From: MGBC114844 sp910585855
GTDB taxonomy: Bacteria > Bacillota > Clostridia > Lachnospirales > Lachnospiraceae
Direction of reading: 5' to 3'
Length of the DNA stretch: 64,000 nt
NCBI GenBank assembly: GCA_965646165.1
Contig: CBFFYP010000001.1
Span: forward strand, 55,642-119,641
In this document: positions 1-8,919 of the stretch, one piece after another
Numbering within the stretch: position 1 is the first letter of the stretch
Layout of the letters: every line of letters begins with the position of its first letter
Made by a program: the position numbers and the translations under genes
Notes under the pieces: generated by a model
Told to the model about the DNA's origin: nothing
Database searches by the model: none
What the model saw: the letters and a program-made list of their open reading frames with translations, nothing else

Positions 1-1
1 T

Positions 2-1702
2 GATATTTATTCGCTTGGTATTTCGCTCTATGAAATGATTACTGGTCAAGTACCATTTGATGGAGATACAACGGTATCGGTTGCCCTGCAGCATATTCAG
101 TCAGAAATTCCTTCTCCAAAAGAGATTGCGGAGGATCTGCCGATTAGTGTAGAAAAGATTATCTATAAATGTACGCAGAAAAAGCCGGAGAGAAGATATG
201 CAAAAGCAGGAGAATTGATTGCTGATTTAAAACAGTCGCTTCAAACACCGGAGGAGGATTTTGTACAGATTCCTCTGCCAAACTCCGGTGCACCGACGAT
301 TTCTATGACACCGGCGGAACTAGATGTTATTAAAATAACTGTACCAGAACATCCAAAAAAGCAAGAAGAAACGGAAGAGGTACGGGTTTTGCCTCCTCGA
401 AAAAAGGAAATACCTGAGAAAAGAGAAGTTCCACAGAATAAACAGGTTTATATTCAGGCGGAAACCGATCCAGAAGAGGAGTCGGTAAATCCAAAAGTAG
501 AAAAGATTATGACTGTGGTTAGTGTGGCGGCAGCGGTTTTGATTGTATGTCTTTTGGTATTTATTATTGTAAAATTGCTTCCGGGTACAAAACAGGGAAC
601 AAATTCGACTACAACAAATCGTTTAGAATCAGTATCTGCAACAAAAGAACCGACAACGACATTGGCATCTGCGCAAACAACGACAACAGAATCTTCGGTT
701 GATTCCGGGGCGACTTCCAAAATGCCGGATTTAAAAGGAATCAGTGAAAATGATGCAATGATAGCATTAAATCGAGTAAATCTTGGAATGAATAAATCCT
801 ATGAAAATTCCAATCAAGTACAAAAGGGATTTGTCATTTCTCAGGAATTTGCGGCGGACAGTGAAGTGAAGAAAAATACTTCTGTAAAAGTGGTAATTAG
901 TCTTGGACCAGATCAGTTTGCTGTGCCAGATGTATTGAATTTAAAAGAATCCGATGCCTCTGCAATGCTAGAATCCTATCAGCTTCGAGTCAGTACCGAG
1001 TATGTCTACAGTGATTCAGTGATAAAAGGAAATGTAATCAGCACCAATCCTTCTCATTCCTCTATGGTTTCACAGGGTGATACGGTTTTATTAAGTGTCA
1101 GTATGGGACCGGAATTTGTAAATGTAATTATGCCGGATTTAAGAAATTTAACAGAGGAAGAGGCAAAATTTAAGATAGAATCAAGCGGATTGATTGTAGG
1201 GAAGATAGAAAAAGCGCATAGCAGTGAAATTGTAGAGGGACGAGTAATCAGTCAGAGTTTAGAAAAAGGCGGAACGGTAAAACAGGGAACAACGGTGGAT
1301 TTTGTAGTCAGTCTTGGAGAGGAAGAAACGCAGACAGAAACGGAAACCGAAACGCAGCCGGAAACCAGTGTACCAGTAGGAACGGTTACAGTATCACCGG
1401 CTCAGGTAGCAGAATATATCTCTGGAGGAAGTTTTGCTGTACCGGTAATTCCGGGTCCGGGGATGGTAGAGCCGACTTATTATTCGGAGGCAACTCTTCG
1501 GTTGGAATTGGCGCAGACAACGGAGGATGGAAGAACTATTTTAAGAAATGTGAATACAGTAACGGTAAAACCGGAGAGTTTTCCTTATGTACAAGAAGGG
1601 ATTACCGGAGAACCGGGGTTGAATGAAGGCAGTGTGCGGGTATATCTGGCTTTTGGAGGAGAAGAACATTACTGCGGAAGCTGTTTGGTGGATTTTCATT
1701 AA
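2..1702 (+). CDS. prkC: PASTA-domain Ser/Thr protein kinase, C-terminal part
   Basis: Only the last 566 residues lie in the window; the frame is open to the first base. It starts in kinase subdomain IX (DIYSLGISLYEM) and continues to the end of the C-lobe (KKPERRYAKA). A Lys/Glu-rich juxtamembrane segment follows, then one membrane span near 510-585, a Thr/Ser-rich linker and three PASTA repeats (about 721-906, 919-1113, 1130-1317). An extra extracellular domain of about 110 residues forms the C-terminus. Membrane kinases of this type bind peptidoglycan fragments through PASTA repeats and phosphorylate cell-wall and germination targets. The order prkC-rsgA-rpe-thiN is the usual Firmicute order. 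A family A element starts 7 bp after the stop. Confidence 0.93.
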   Translation, partial: DIYSLGISLYEMITGQVPFDGDTTVSVALQHIQSEIPSPKEIAEDLPISVEKIIYKCTQKKPERRYAKAGELIADLKQSLQTPEEDFVQIPLPNSGAPTISMTPAELDVIKITVPEHPKKQEETEEVRVLPPRKKEIPEKREVPQNKQVYIQAETDPEEESVNPKVEKIMTVVSVAAAVLIVCLLVFIIVKLLPGTKQGTNSTTTNRLESVSATKEPTTTLASAQTTTTESSVDSGATSKMPDLKGISENDAMIALNRVNLGMNKSYENSNQVQKGFVISQEFAADSEVKKNTSVKVVISLGPDQFAVPDVLNLKESDASAMLESYQLRVSTEYVYSDSVIKGNVISTNPSHSSMVSQGDTVLLSVSMGPEFVNVIMPDLRNLTEEEAKFKIESSGLIVGKIEKAHSSEIVEGRVISQSLEKGGTVKQGTTVDFVVSLGEEETQTETETETQPETSVPVGTVTVSPAQVAEYISGGSFAVPVIPGPGMVEPTYYSEATLRLELAQTTEDGRTILRNVNTVTVKPESFPYVQEGITGEPGLNEGSVRVYLAFGGEEHYCGSCLVDFH

Positions 1703-1708
1703 TATTAT

Positions 1709-1935
1709 GGAGGACGCCGAAAGCCGAATGGGGTTCTATTTTGACGATTCTCCATAAGATGCTGTATCGCTGACGGAGGACGCCGAAAGTCGAATGGGAT
1801 TCTATTCCGGGCTCGCTTGCGCTTAGCATTTCCTCGTAGCGGACACATAAGGTGCTAAAATACAGCACCTAAGTGCCGACGGGAAATGATGACCCTGCAT
1901 AGAACCCCATTCGGCTTTCGGCTGTGTATTCCAGA
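1709..1935 (+). repeat. Family A structured repeat, copy A1, with duplicated left arm
   Basis: Left arm 1716-1739 is perfectly complementary over 24 bp to right arm 1899-1922. A second left arm at 1782-1805 matches the first with two substitutions. The interior holds the conserved block GCTTAGCATTTC, an internal hairpin (AGGTGCT 1850-1856 with AGCACCT 1864-1870) and the block CGACGGGAAATGATGACCC. It lies between prkC and rsgA. Confidence 0.9.
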
Positions 1936-2045
1936 ATGAAAAAATTATAACAGATAATAAGAGGTTTAATGAAAAAATATAATAATATAACAATAAGATG
2001 TTTGGTGTAGTGTTAAAAATAAAAATAGGAAAAGATAGGAGAGAG

Positions 2046-2933
2046 ATGCAAGGAAAGATTGAAAAAGGGATTGCTGGGTTTTATTATGTTCATGTTCCGA
2101 AAAAGGGAATTTATGAATGTAAGGCAAAAGGGGTGTTTCGGAATCGAAAGGTAAAGCCTTTGGTAGGGGATGATGTGGAAATTGCCGTATTGGATCAGGA
2201 AAATAGGATTGGAAATATTATGGAACTTTATCCTAGAAAAAATACATTGATTCGACCGGCAGTTGCTAATATCGATCAGGCTTTGGTTATTTTTGCGGTG
2301 ACTGATCCGCTGCCGAATCTGAATTTACTGGATCGGTTTTTGATTATGATGGAGCAGCAGAAAGTGGATACGATTATATGTTTTAATAAACAGGATTTGG
2401 CAGAACAGGAGCAGCTTGAAAAGTTAAAAGATTGTTATGCTGCTTGCGGGTATCCGGTTTTGTTTTCTAGTAATTCTACATTAGACGGAATGGATCAGAT
2501 AAAAGAAGTTCTTGTTGGAAAGACTACCGTGCTGGCAGGACCTTCTGGGGTGGGAAAATCCTCTTTGCTTAATTGGCTGAATCCGAAAGCCAATATGGAA
2601 GTTGGAGGAATCAGTGAAAAAATCCGGCGTGGAAAGCATACGACACGACATAGTGAGTTGTTTTATATCGAAGAGTTAGGGAAGAATACGTATGTGTTTG
2701 ATACACCGGGATTTACTTCTTTATATTTGACGGATTTAGAAGCAGAGCAGTTAAAAGACTATTTTGTAGAATTTCGTCAGTATGAAGAAAACTGTCGATT
2801 TAAAGGGTGTGTTCATGTTCGGGAACCGGACTGTAGAGTAAAGCAGGCATTAGAAGAGGGCAAAATTAGTTCGAGTCGATATAAAAACTATATGGAACTC
2901 TATCAGGAACTATATGAAAAAAAGAAGTATTGA
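2046..2933 (+). CDS. rsgA: Ribosome small-subunit-dependent GTPase RsgA
   Basis: Circularly permuted GTPase of 295 residues that helps late 30S maturation. An N-terminal OB-like part is followed by the permuted motifs: G4 NKQD, then G1 GPSGVGKSS, the TT of KHTTRH, and G3 DTPGF. A C-terminal zinc-binding stretch has CRFKGCVHVREPDC. I prefer the ATG at 2046, preceded by AGGAGAG; an in-frame ATG at 1998 lacks a ribosome-binding site. It is followed by rpe after 82 bp, as in many Firmicutes. Confidence 0.95.
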   Translation: MQGKIEKGIAGFYYVHVPKKGIYECKAKGVFRNRKVKPLVGDDVEIAVLDQENRIGNIMELYPRKNTLIRPAVANIDQALVIFAVTDPLPNLNLLDRFLIMMEQQKVDTIICFNKQDLAEQEQLEKLKDCYAACGYPVLFSSNSTLDGMDQIKEVLVGKTTVLAGPSGVGKSSLLNWLNPKANMEVGGISEKIRRGKHTTRHSELFYIEELGKNTYVFDTPGFTSLYLTDLEAEQLKDYFVEFRQYEENCRFKGCVHVREPDCRVKQALEEGKISSSRYKNYMELYQELYEKKKY

Positions 2934-3015
2934 ATTTTCTACACGAGATTGTATCTGTGCGTTGCTTGAATCAAACTCGTAACAGAGAAAAAGCAGCGCA
3001 GAAAAGGAGAATATT

Positions 3016-3717
3016 ATGTTAAAGTTAGCACCATCTATTTTAGCGGCTGATTTTACTTGTTTAGGAAAAGAAATTGAAATGGTGGATTTTGCAGGGGCGG
3101 ATTATCTTCATATTGATGTAATGGATGGTATGTTTGTGCCAAGTATTTCTTATGGGATGCCAGTGATTCAGTCGATTAGAAAGACAACAAAAAAAGTATT
3201 TGATGTGCATCTTATGATAGAAGAGCCGATTCGTTATATTGATGAATTTGCAGAGGCAGGGGCGGATTTAATTACGGTTCATGCAGAGGCATGCAGACAT
3301 TTAGACAGTACGATACGAAAGATTCGGCGGTGCGGCAGAAGGGCAGGAGTTGTGTTAAATCCGGCAACGCCTCTGAGTTCGATTCTTTGTGTGCTGCAGG
3401 AAGTGGATATGGTGCTTTTGATGTCGGTAAATCCCGGATTTGGGGGACAGAAGCTGATTCCTTATGTAATAGATAAGATTCGGGAATTGAGGCGGATTTG
3501 TAATGAACGGAATTTGGATTTGGATATTGAAGTGGATGGGGGGATTCGCTTGGAAAATGTTCGAATGGTGATTGAGGCGGGAGCAAATGTAATTGTGGCG
3601 GGATCTTCTGTATTTCAGGGGGATATTGCTGCGAATGTACGGGCTTATAAGGCGATATTTGAAGAGTATGGAAATGATGTGCCGATGGACTTTCGGGTGG
3701 ATATCAATTCATTTTAG
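3016..3717 (+). CDS. rpe: Ribulose-phosphate 3-epimerase
   Basis: TIM-barrel epimerase of the pentose phosphate pathway that interconverts ribulose-5-P and xylulose-5-P. Family motifs are present in order: LAPSILAADF, the metal-binding HIDVMDG, HLMIEEP, VNPGFGGQ and the phosphate-binding DGGI. The length of 233 residues is normal, with about 15 extra C-terminal residues. AAGGAG lies upstream of the ATG. A family B element begins within 4 bp of the stop codon. Confidence 0.96.
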   Translation: MLKLAPSILAADFTCLGKEIEMVDFAGADYLHIDVMDGMFVPSISYGMPVIQSIRKTTKKVFDVHLMIEEPIRYIDEFAEAGADLITVHAEACRHLDSTIRKIRRCGRRAGVVLNPATPLSSILCVLQEVDMVLLMSVNPGFGGQKLIPYVIDKIRELRRICNERNLDLDIEVDGGIRLENVRMVIEAGANVIVAGSSVFQGDIAANVRAYKAIFEEYGNDVPMDFRVDINSF

Positions 3718-3720
3718 ATG

Positions 3721-3988
3721 GAGGGGGACGGGGTATTTTGGAAGTGGTATCCCACTGCTGTTCCGATTCCAGAAAACAAGAAGGTCTAAGGCTTCTGTAT
3801 TTTGGTGCATCCGACCGGACGGACCGGGGCGCAATTCGCCCGTGCGGCAGTCGAAGTGTTTTGGTATATCGAAAGATTTTATCAGCCGCAATAAAATCGC
3901 TTCCCGAGGCACACGGGCTAAACACGCCCCTTTTTTTGCACACACTGCATAGAAGCAGTATGTGCAAAAAATTCTAGATTTTTATAGT
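3721..3988 (+). repeat. Family B structured repeat, copy B1, right arm missing
   Basis: It has the degenerate left end, the CTGCTGTTCCG block, the AAGGTCTAAGGCTTCTG stem strand, GGGGCGCAATTCGCCC, GGGCTAAACACGCCCC and the T7 hairpin (GCACACACTGC with GCAGTATGTGC). It stops after the hairpin, so the usual right arm is absent. Here GCCCGTGC near 3837 can pair with GCACACGGGC near 3908, extending the conserved helix. Confidence 0.85.
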
Positions 3989-4076
3989 AGATTTTTTGCC
4001 TTTTTGTTGTAATATTTAATACTATAGCGAACGAATAAGATGTTTTCGCTTATGACTGATAGAAAGGATTTTATTT

Positions 4077-4754
4077 ATGAAAACAGTTGTTACTTGGATT
4101 TTTGCCGGTGGGGAGATCCAGGAGGATTTTGTTGCAGACTATGCAAAAGAAAATCAGGCGGATCAGATTGTTGCAGTGGATGGCGGACTTGCTGTTGTGG
4201 ATTGTTTGGGGCTTTGTCCGACTTATATTGTAGGAGATTTTGATACGGTATCGTCTGAGCTTTTGAAAAAATATCAATTAGAGAAGCAGGTTGTTGTCCG
4301 TAAATTTCAGCCGAAAAAGGATCTGACAGATGGAGAGATTGCTGTAGAAGTAGCTTTGGAACTTGGCAGTACAAAGATTGTGTTGTTTGGTACAACCGGA
4401 AAACGGTTAGATCATCTGCTGGGCAATCTTTCTTTGCTTTATTTGGCAGAGAGGGATGGGGCTTCTTGTGAGATTTTGGACGCTTACAATCGGATTCGGC
4501 TGCTTCGGTGCAGGCAGCAGTATTGGATAGAGCGAGGGACACAGTTTGGAAGGTATGTTTCTTTTTTGCCTTTTACGGATAAGGTGGAAGGAGTGACTCT
4601 TACCGGATTTCAGTATCCGCTGAAAGATTTTACAATGACTCGATTTTTTAACCCTACACTTGGAATCAGTAATGAGATTGTGGAAGAAAGAGGAGGAATC
4701 TGGTTTTCGGAGGGGATTTTATTTTGTGTGGAGTCAAGGGATACTGTGGAATAA
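4077..4754 (+). CDS. thiN: Thiamine pyrophosphokinase
   Basis: It transfers pyrophosphate from ATP to thiamine to give ThDP. The 225-residue protein has VDGGL, GDFDTVS, KDLTDGEIAVE and GTTGKRLDHLLGNL, the substrate-binding motifs of the ThiN/TPK family. The C-terminal beta-sandwich part is weaker but of the right length. AAAGGA precedes the ATG at 9 bp. It closes the prkC-rsgA-rpe-thiN run and is convergent with the HD-domain gene. Confidence 0.94.
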   Translation: MKTVVTWIFAGGEIQEDFVADYAKENQADQIVAVDGGLAVVDCLGLCPTYIVGDFDTVSSELLKKYQLEKQVVVRKFQPKKDLTDGEIAVEVALELGSTKIVLFGTTGKRLDHLLGNLSLLYLAERDGASCEILDAYNRIRLLRCRQQYWIERGTQFGRYVSFLPFTDKVEGVTLTGFQYPLKDFTMTRFFNPTLGISNEIVEERGGIWFSEGILFCVESRDTVE

Positions 4755-4755
4755 A

Positions 4756-4790
4756 GAGGACGTCAGATTCTGAACTGGTTCAGAATTTGA
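4756..4790. repeat. Minimal element hairpin between convergent genes
   Basis: It begins with GAGGACGTCAGATTC, the family B left end, and folds at once: TCAGATTCTGAAC (4763-4775) pairs with GTTCAGAATTTGA (4778-4790) across a 2-base loop. No interior remains. It probably is a deletion derivative that may act as a bidirectional stop between thiN and the HD gene. Confidence 0.6.
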
Positions 4791-4791
4791 C

Positions 4792-5355
4792 TCAGCTTAA
4801 GACTTCCATGACTTTTTCAAACTTATTTTGATAGTATTGTTTACTTTTTATAGATAATTTTTGGAAACTTCTTGTTAGTTTATCCTTTACGAATTTTTTG
4901 CCATCTTCAATCGTCATTCCTTTTTGAACGTAAGCTAAATACAGCAAACTGGGAATACTGTCAAAGTGCGAAATTGCATCAGCATCAGCAACGCATAATT
5001 CTTCAAGACTATTTTTTTCTAAATTTATACTGCCTCTGTGATTTTTAATGCATTCTTGAACCAAATGAATTTTTTGGTTATCGTAATCATATTTATTTAA
5101 AATATGATATGCCATTTCTGCTCCATGTATATGATGTAAATCATATAGACTATAATCTGTAATAGAAGCAATGTCATGCAGCCAAGCTGAAATCAGGACA
5201 ACTTCTTTATCTGCACCGTATTTTTCTGCCAGAATTTCTGCATTTTTAACTACAGCAATAATATGATAGTAACATCCTATTCCGAATTTATTTGTTTCTC
5301 TTTGGCATCTATCATATAATTCCTTTTGTAAATTTCTCAAAATATCTTCTCGCAT
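4792..5355 (-). CDS. HD-domain phosphohydrolase-like protein
   Basis: A 187-residue single-domain HD protein. Likely metal ligands are the HD of SAWLHDIASI (residues about 60-70), H of IHGAEMA, H of KNHRG and D of VADADAISHFDSI. This arrangement matches small uncharacterised HD hydrolases acting on nucleotides or other phosphoesters; the substrate cannot be deduced. GGAGG lies 7 bp before the ATG. It is the only gene on this strand in the first 38 kb. Confidence 0.8.
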   Translation of the reverse strand: MREDILRNLQKELYDRCQRETNKFGIGCYYHIIAVVKNAEILAEKYGADKEVVLISAWLHDIASITDYSLYDLHHIHGAEMAYHILNKYDYDNQKIHLVQECIKNHRGSINLEKNSLEELCVADADAISHFDSIPSLLYLAYVQKGMTIEDGKKFVKDKLTRSFQKLSIKSKQYYQNKFEKVMEVLS

Positions 5356-5436
5356 ATCTTTTCCTCCATAACTGCCAATTTTCAGCTTTAATTATATCAT
5401 AATAATTGATATTTGTCACATAATCTTTAATAATAT

Positions 5437-5560
5437 CAGGATAAACTTATAAACTTAAAAAGGATAAAATCTTGATTTTATAAAAAGATTAGATAAGAAC
5501 TTTTTAGAGTTTTCAAAATTTGCGGAAAACTTGTTTTGTAATAAAACATCGTTTCTGCCG
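5437..5560. repeat. Family C end fragment
   Basis: It starts CAGGATAAACTTATAAACT and continues with an AT-rich stretch matching the reverse complement of 58770-58854 (AAGATTAGATAAGAACTTTT against AAGATTGAATAAGAACTTTT). It then runs into the outer flank of family B copy B2 (GAAAACTTGTTTTGTAA). Confidence 0.6.
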
Positions 5561-5565
5561 TACTC

Positions 5566-5911
5566 CAACTAACAGCGAGAGGCGGTTTGCTCCTATCCTT
5601 TGCCAGCGACTTCGGAGAACGGTTAGAAAGTCTTGGGCTTCTGTGGAAGCGCCTAGAATTTTTTGCATATCCTGCTTCCATGCAGGGTATGCAAAAAAAG
5701 GGACGTGTTTAGCCCGAAGAATAGAGAAGAGGATGTTTTATGGATGATAAAACCTTTCCTTACACCTGTTTCGTTTCGGTTGTTATGAGGGCGAATTGCG
5801 TCCCGGTTCGTATGGTTGGATGAACATAAATCAGAAGCCCTAGACTTTCTTAGCGTTTGGAGCGGAGCAGGCAAAGGATAGGAGCAAACCGCCTCTTGCG
5901 TCCGGTGAAAG
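5566..5911 (-). repeat. Family B structured repeat, copy B2
   Basis: Left arm 5578-5604 and right arm 5870-5896 are perfect 27-bp complements. The conserved helix is in the version GGGACG/CGTCCC, and the hairpin around TGCAGGGTATGCAAAAAA is intact. The outer end reads GCGTCCGGTGAAA (subtype shared with B11 and B12). The strand given is opposite to the GGACGCC-left convention. It is the main content of the 690-bp gap before pckA. Confidence 0.93.
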
Positions 5912-5955
5912 CCAATAATTTTAGATTTTTATAATAAATTTTATAATGAGTTATC

Positions 5956-5984
5956 TTGACAATTTTTTGCCATAATGAGATAAT
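5956..5984 (+). promoter_or_regulatory. Vegetative promoter of pckA
   Basis: TTGACA (5956-5961) is separated by 17 bp from GATAAT (5979-5984). It lies about 60 bp upstream of the pckA start. Confidence 0.75.
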
Positions 5985-6045
5985 AAGGGAAATGCGGATG
6001 GTTCTTCGCCCGCACATAGATTGAAGCAAAAGGAGGACATTATAT

Positions 6046-7761
6046 ATGTCAACAAAAGCGTATTATCCAATTGAGGAGATTGGTGCAGGGAAAGTTGGTT
6101 TTTCTACAACACGTTCCATTATTGAGGCAGCTTTTTATGGTAACAATGTCGTAAAGGTAAACACTCTGAAAGAGGCATATGAATTGGCAAAAAATTCACC
6201 GGGTACGATTGTAACCGATATGCCGGTATACAGAGGAGAAGAGTTTGGTCTGGAAAAAGATGCAAAAGTTCTTTTATTTAATGATGGTGCTGTAACCGGA
6301 CGTTATGCAGCAGCCCGCCGTATTAAGGGAGAACCGGGAGTTGATAGTAAGAAACTTGATAAGGTGGTAATGGATGCGGTATATGAATCCCGCTGGAAAA
6401 CTTTGTATCATGCAGAGTGCTTTGTTGGATTAGATCCGGAATTTATGGTAAAAGCACATTTATTGATTCCAGAAGGAGAAGAAAATCTTCTTTATAACTG
6501 GATGATTAATTTCCAGTATATGTCTGACGAATATGTAAAGATGTATAAATCCTCTAAGCCGGTTGGAGATGGAAAAGAGCCTGATATCTTTATTTTCTCT
6601 GATCCGCAGTGGACACCGGGAAATCGTCCTGATGTAGATTATAGCTGCTTAAGCGATCCGCTTACTATGTGCTATTTTGATACAGCAGAAAACTGTGCTT
6701 GTATTTTGGGTATGAGATATTTTGGCGAACATAAAAAAGGAACGTTGACGATGGCATGGGCGATTGCCAATCGAAATGGTTATGCTTCCTGCCATGGCGG
6801 ACAGAAAGAATATACATTAGAAGATGGTTCAAAGTTTGTTGCATCGGTATATGGGTTGTCTGGTTCAGGAAAATCTACTTTAACTCATGCAAAACATAAC
6901 GGAAAATATCCTTCTATTAAAGTACTTCATGATGATGCATTTATTATTAATACTGATACTTGTGCATCGGTTGCATTAGAGCCGACTTATTTTGATAAGA
7001 CAGCCGATTATCCGACCGGATGTGCAGATAATGTATATCTGTTGTCTGCTCAGAACTGTTCTGCTACATTAGACAGTGATGGAAAGGTGCAGTTGGTAAC
7101 AGAGGATATTCGAAACGGCAACGGTCGTGCGATTAAATCCAAATTGTGGTCACCAAATCGTGTGGACAAGATTGATGCTCCAGTAAATGCAATTTTCTGG
7201 ATTATGAAAGATCCGGCTATCCCGCCAGTAATTAAGTTAAAGGGTGCTGCATTGGCTTCTGTTATGGGTGCAACACTTGCTACAAAGACTTCTACTGCAG
7301 AACGTGTAGCAGCAGGAACAGACTTAAATGCACTTCGTATTGTTCCTTATGCAAATCCGTTTAGAACTTATCCGTTAGTAAATGACTATGAGAAGTTTAA
7401 GAAATTGGTAGAAGAGAAAAATGTAGACTGTTATATTGTAAATACTGGTGATTTTATGGGAACAAAGTGTAAACCAGCCGATACACTTGGTATTTTGGAA
7501 TCGATTGTAGAAAGAAAGGCACAGTTTGAAACATGGGGACCTTTTGAAGATATCGAAATTATGTATGACTGGTCTGGAAAGACAGCAGACTTTAAGCCTG
7601 ATTTAACAGATAAGGATTATGTAGCAGCATTAAAGGGTGCAATGATGAATCGGGTAAAGGCAGTGGAAGACTTCTCTACAAAGAAAGAAGGATACGATAA
7701 GCTGCCGGATGAGGCATTAGAAGCATTAAAGAAGATTGTAAGCGAAGCAGAAACATTATAA
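6046..7761 (+). CDS. pckA: Phosphoenolpyruvate carboxykinase (ATP)
   Basis: ATP-dependent PEP carboxykinase, 571 residues, interconverting oxaloacetate and PEP. In many gut Clostridia it runs towards oxaloacetate. The kinase-1a loop is GLSGSGKSTLTH (about residues 270-281) and the metal-binding kinase-2 motif is VLHDDAFIIN. SRWKTLYHAECFVG and NPFRTYPLVNDYEKF fit the family. It is slightly longer than typical (about 530-540). AGGAGG precedes the ATG. It is a single-gene unit with its own promoter and terminator. Confidence 0.96.
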   Translation: MSTKAYYPIEEIGAGKVGFSTTRSIIEAAFYGNNVVKVNTLKEAYELAKNSPGTIVTDMPVYRGEEFGLEKDAKVLLFNDGAVTGRYAAARRIKGEPGVDSKKLDKVVMDAVYESRWKTLYHAECFVGLDPEFMVKAHLLIPEGEENLLYNWMINFQYMSDEYVKMYKSSKPVGDGKEPDIFIFSDPQWTPGNRPDVDYSCLSDPLTMCYFDTAENCACILGMRYFGEHKKGTLTMAWAIANRNGYASCHGGQKEYTLEDGSKFVASVYGLSGSGKSTLTHAKHNGKYPSIKVLHDDAFIINTDTCASVALEPTYFDKTADYPTGCADNVYLLSAQNCSATLDSDGKVQLVTEDIRNGNGRAIKSKLWSPNRVDKIDAPVNAIFWIMKDPAIPPVIKLKGAALASVMGATLATKTSTAERVAAGTDLNALRIVPYANPFRTYPLVNDYEKFKKLVEEKNVDCYIVNTGDFMGTKCKPADTLGILESIVERKAQFETWGPFEDIEIMYDWSGKTADFKPDLTDKDYVAALKGAMMNRVKAVEDFSTKKEGYDKLPDEALEALKKIVSEAETL

Positions 7762-7785
7762 AAAGAATAAAAAGATTGTGATATG

Positions 7786-7833
7786 ATAGATGGCAGTTTC
7801 GGGAAAAGATACCGAAGCTGCCATCTATTTTTT
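7786..7833 (+). terminator. Rho-independent terminator of pckA
   Basis: ATAGATGGCAG (7786-7796) pairs with CTGCCATCTAT (7818-7828), with a second inner TTCGG/CCGAA pairing, followed by a run of T. Confidence 0.9.
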
Positions 7834-7863
7834 GTCATATCTATTTCAGGTTTTACATATAGT
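7834..7863 (+). promoter_or_regulatory. Possible sigma-E promoter of the spoIIIA operon
   Basis: GTCATATC (7834-7841) and CATATAGT (7856-7863), 14 bp apart, resemble sigma-E -35 and -10 elements. That fits mother-cell expression of spoIIIA. Assignment by eye only. Confidence 0.5.
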
Positions 7864-7950
7864 AATGCTAGATAACTAGAAAAAAGAAAATCAGTTATTT
7901 GAATAGAAAGGAAAGGAGAGGGAGAAAAAATATAGAATTTGGAGGAAAAA

Positions 7951-8919
7951 ATGAGAAGAAAAGAAGATGTGATGAAGATATTTCCTCAAGCTATTCGAAA
8001 TTTGTTTGCACAAAGTGAATGGAATTTAGAGGAACTGCAGGAGATTCGGCTGCGGATCAATGCTCCCTTGTTGGTAGTATATCAAAATAAAGAGTTCTAT
8101 GTCAGTAAAGATGGACGGCTTTCACAGGCAGAGGAAAGTGCTTTTATTGTGACAAAAAATGAGATAAGAGAAACAATGGAGTATGTAAGCAATTATTCGA
8201 TGTATGCATATGAGGACGAGATTCGACAGGGATTTATTACGATACAGGGCGGGCATCGGGTAGGACTTGCCGGAAAGATTATTATGGAGCAGGATGCCAT
8301 TAAAAGTATGAAATATATTTCGTTTATCAATATCCGGCTCTCTCACCAGATCAAAGGATGTGCCGATTCGGTTATGCCTTATATCCGGCAGGGCAGCGGA
8401 ATATATCATACACTGATTATTTCTGCACCCCGCAGAGGAAAGACTACACTTTTGCGGGATGTGATTCGGCAGATTTCGGACGGGGACAATAAACATCGAG
8501 GGATGACAGTTGGAGTAGTGGACGAACGCTCGGAAATTGGAGCTTGCTATATGGGAATTCCTCAAAATGAATTGGGGATTCGGACGGATATTTTAGACTG
8601 CTGTCCGAAAGTACAGGGGATGCTGATGCTGATTCGTACCATGTCGCCGGAGGTAATTGCAGTAGATGAGATTGGAAGCCGGGAGGATATGGAAGCAATG
8701 ATTCATGTAATGAATTGCGGCTGTAAGCTGATAGCTACCGTACATGGCAGTTCGATTGAGGATATCCGAAATAAGCCGATTATTCGTAAACTTCTTCAAG
8801 AGCGGATTTTTGAGCGATATATTGTAATGAACAATCAGGAGGAAGTAGGAAAGATTGCCGAGATTTTTGACTGTCAGGGAAATCCGCTTTACAATCGGAT
8901 GGAGGTGTCAACATGTTAA
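7951..8919 (+). CDS. spoIIIAA: Stage III sporulation protein AA, secretion-type ATPase
   Basis: Mother-cell ATPase of the SpoIIIA-SpoIIQ channel joining mother cell and forespore, related to type II/IV secretion ATPases. The Walker A variant is SAPRRGKTTLLRD (about residue 165) and the Walker B stretch is EVIAVDEIG. ATG 7951 has GGAGG 5 bp upstream; an in-frame TTG at 7939 overlaps that site and is less likely. The 322 residues are a normal length. First gene of the operon, overlapping spoIIIAB by 7 bp. Confidence 0.95.
   Translation: MRRKEDVMKIFPQAIRNLFAQSEWNLEELQEIRLRINAPLLVVYQNKEFYVSKDGRLSQAEESAFIVTKNEIRETMEYVSNYSMYAYEDEIRQGFITIQGGHRVGLAGKIIMEQDAIKSMKYISFINIRLSHQIKGCADSVMPYIRQGSGIYHTLIISAPRRGKTTLLRDVIRQISDGDNKHRGMTVGVVDERSEIGACYMGIPQNELGIRTDILDCCPKVQGMLMLIRTMSPEVIAVDEIGSREDMEAMIHVMNCGCKLIATVHGSSIEDIRNKPIIRKLLQERIFERYIVMNNQEEVGKIAEIFDCQGNPLYNRMEVSTC

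Noticed and set aside
1998..2045. Longer N-terminus for RsgA from ATG 1998.
   Set aside because: No ribosome-binding site, and the extra 16 residues do not fit the family start; ATG 2046 does.
3925..3972. Rho-independent terminators formed by the T-rich hairpin of family B copies.
   Set aside because: The hairpin is preceded by T and followed by A on the same strand, and the A and T runs pair with each other. Neither strand has a T-run after the stem.
5653..5874. Open frames of about 70-120 codons inside family B copies, giving similar peptides in several copies (ending LHTLHGSRICKKF or similar).
   Set aside because: They come from the conserved DNA of the element, lack ribosome-binding sites and consistent starts, differ in frame and length between copies, and the substitutions follow base pairing instead of codon positions.
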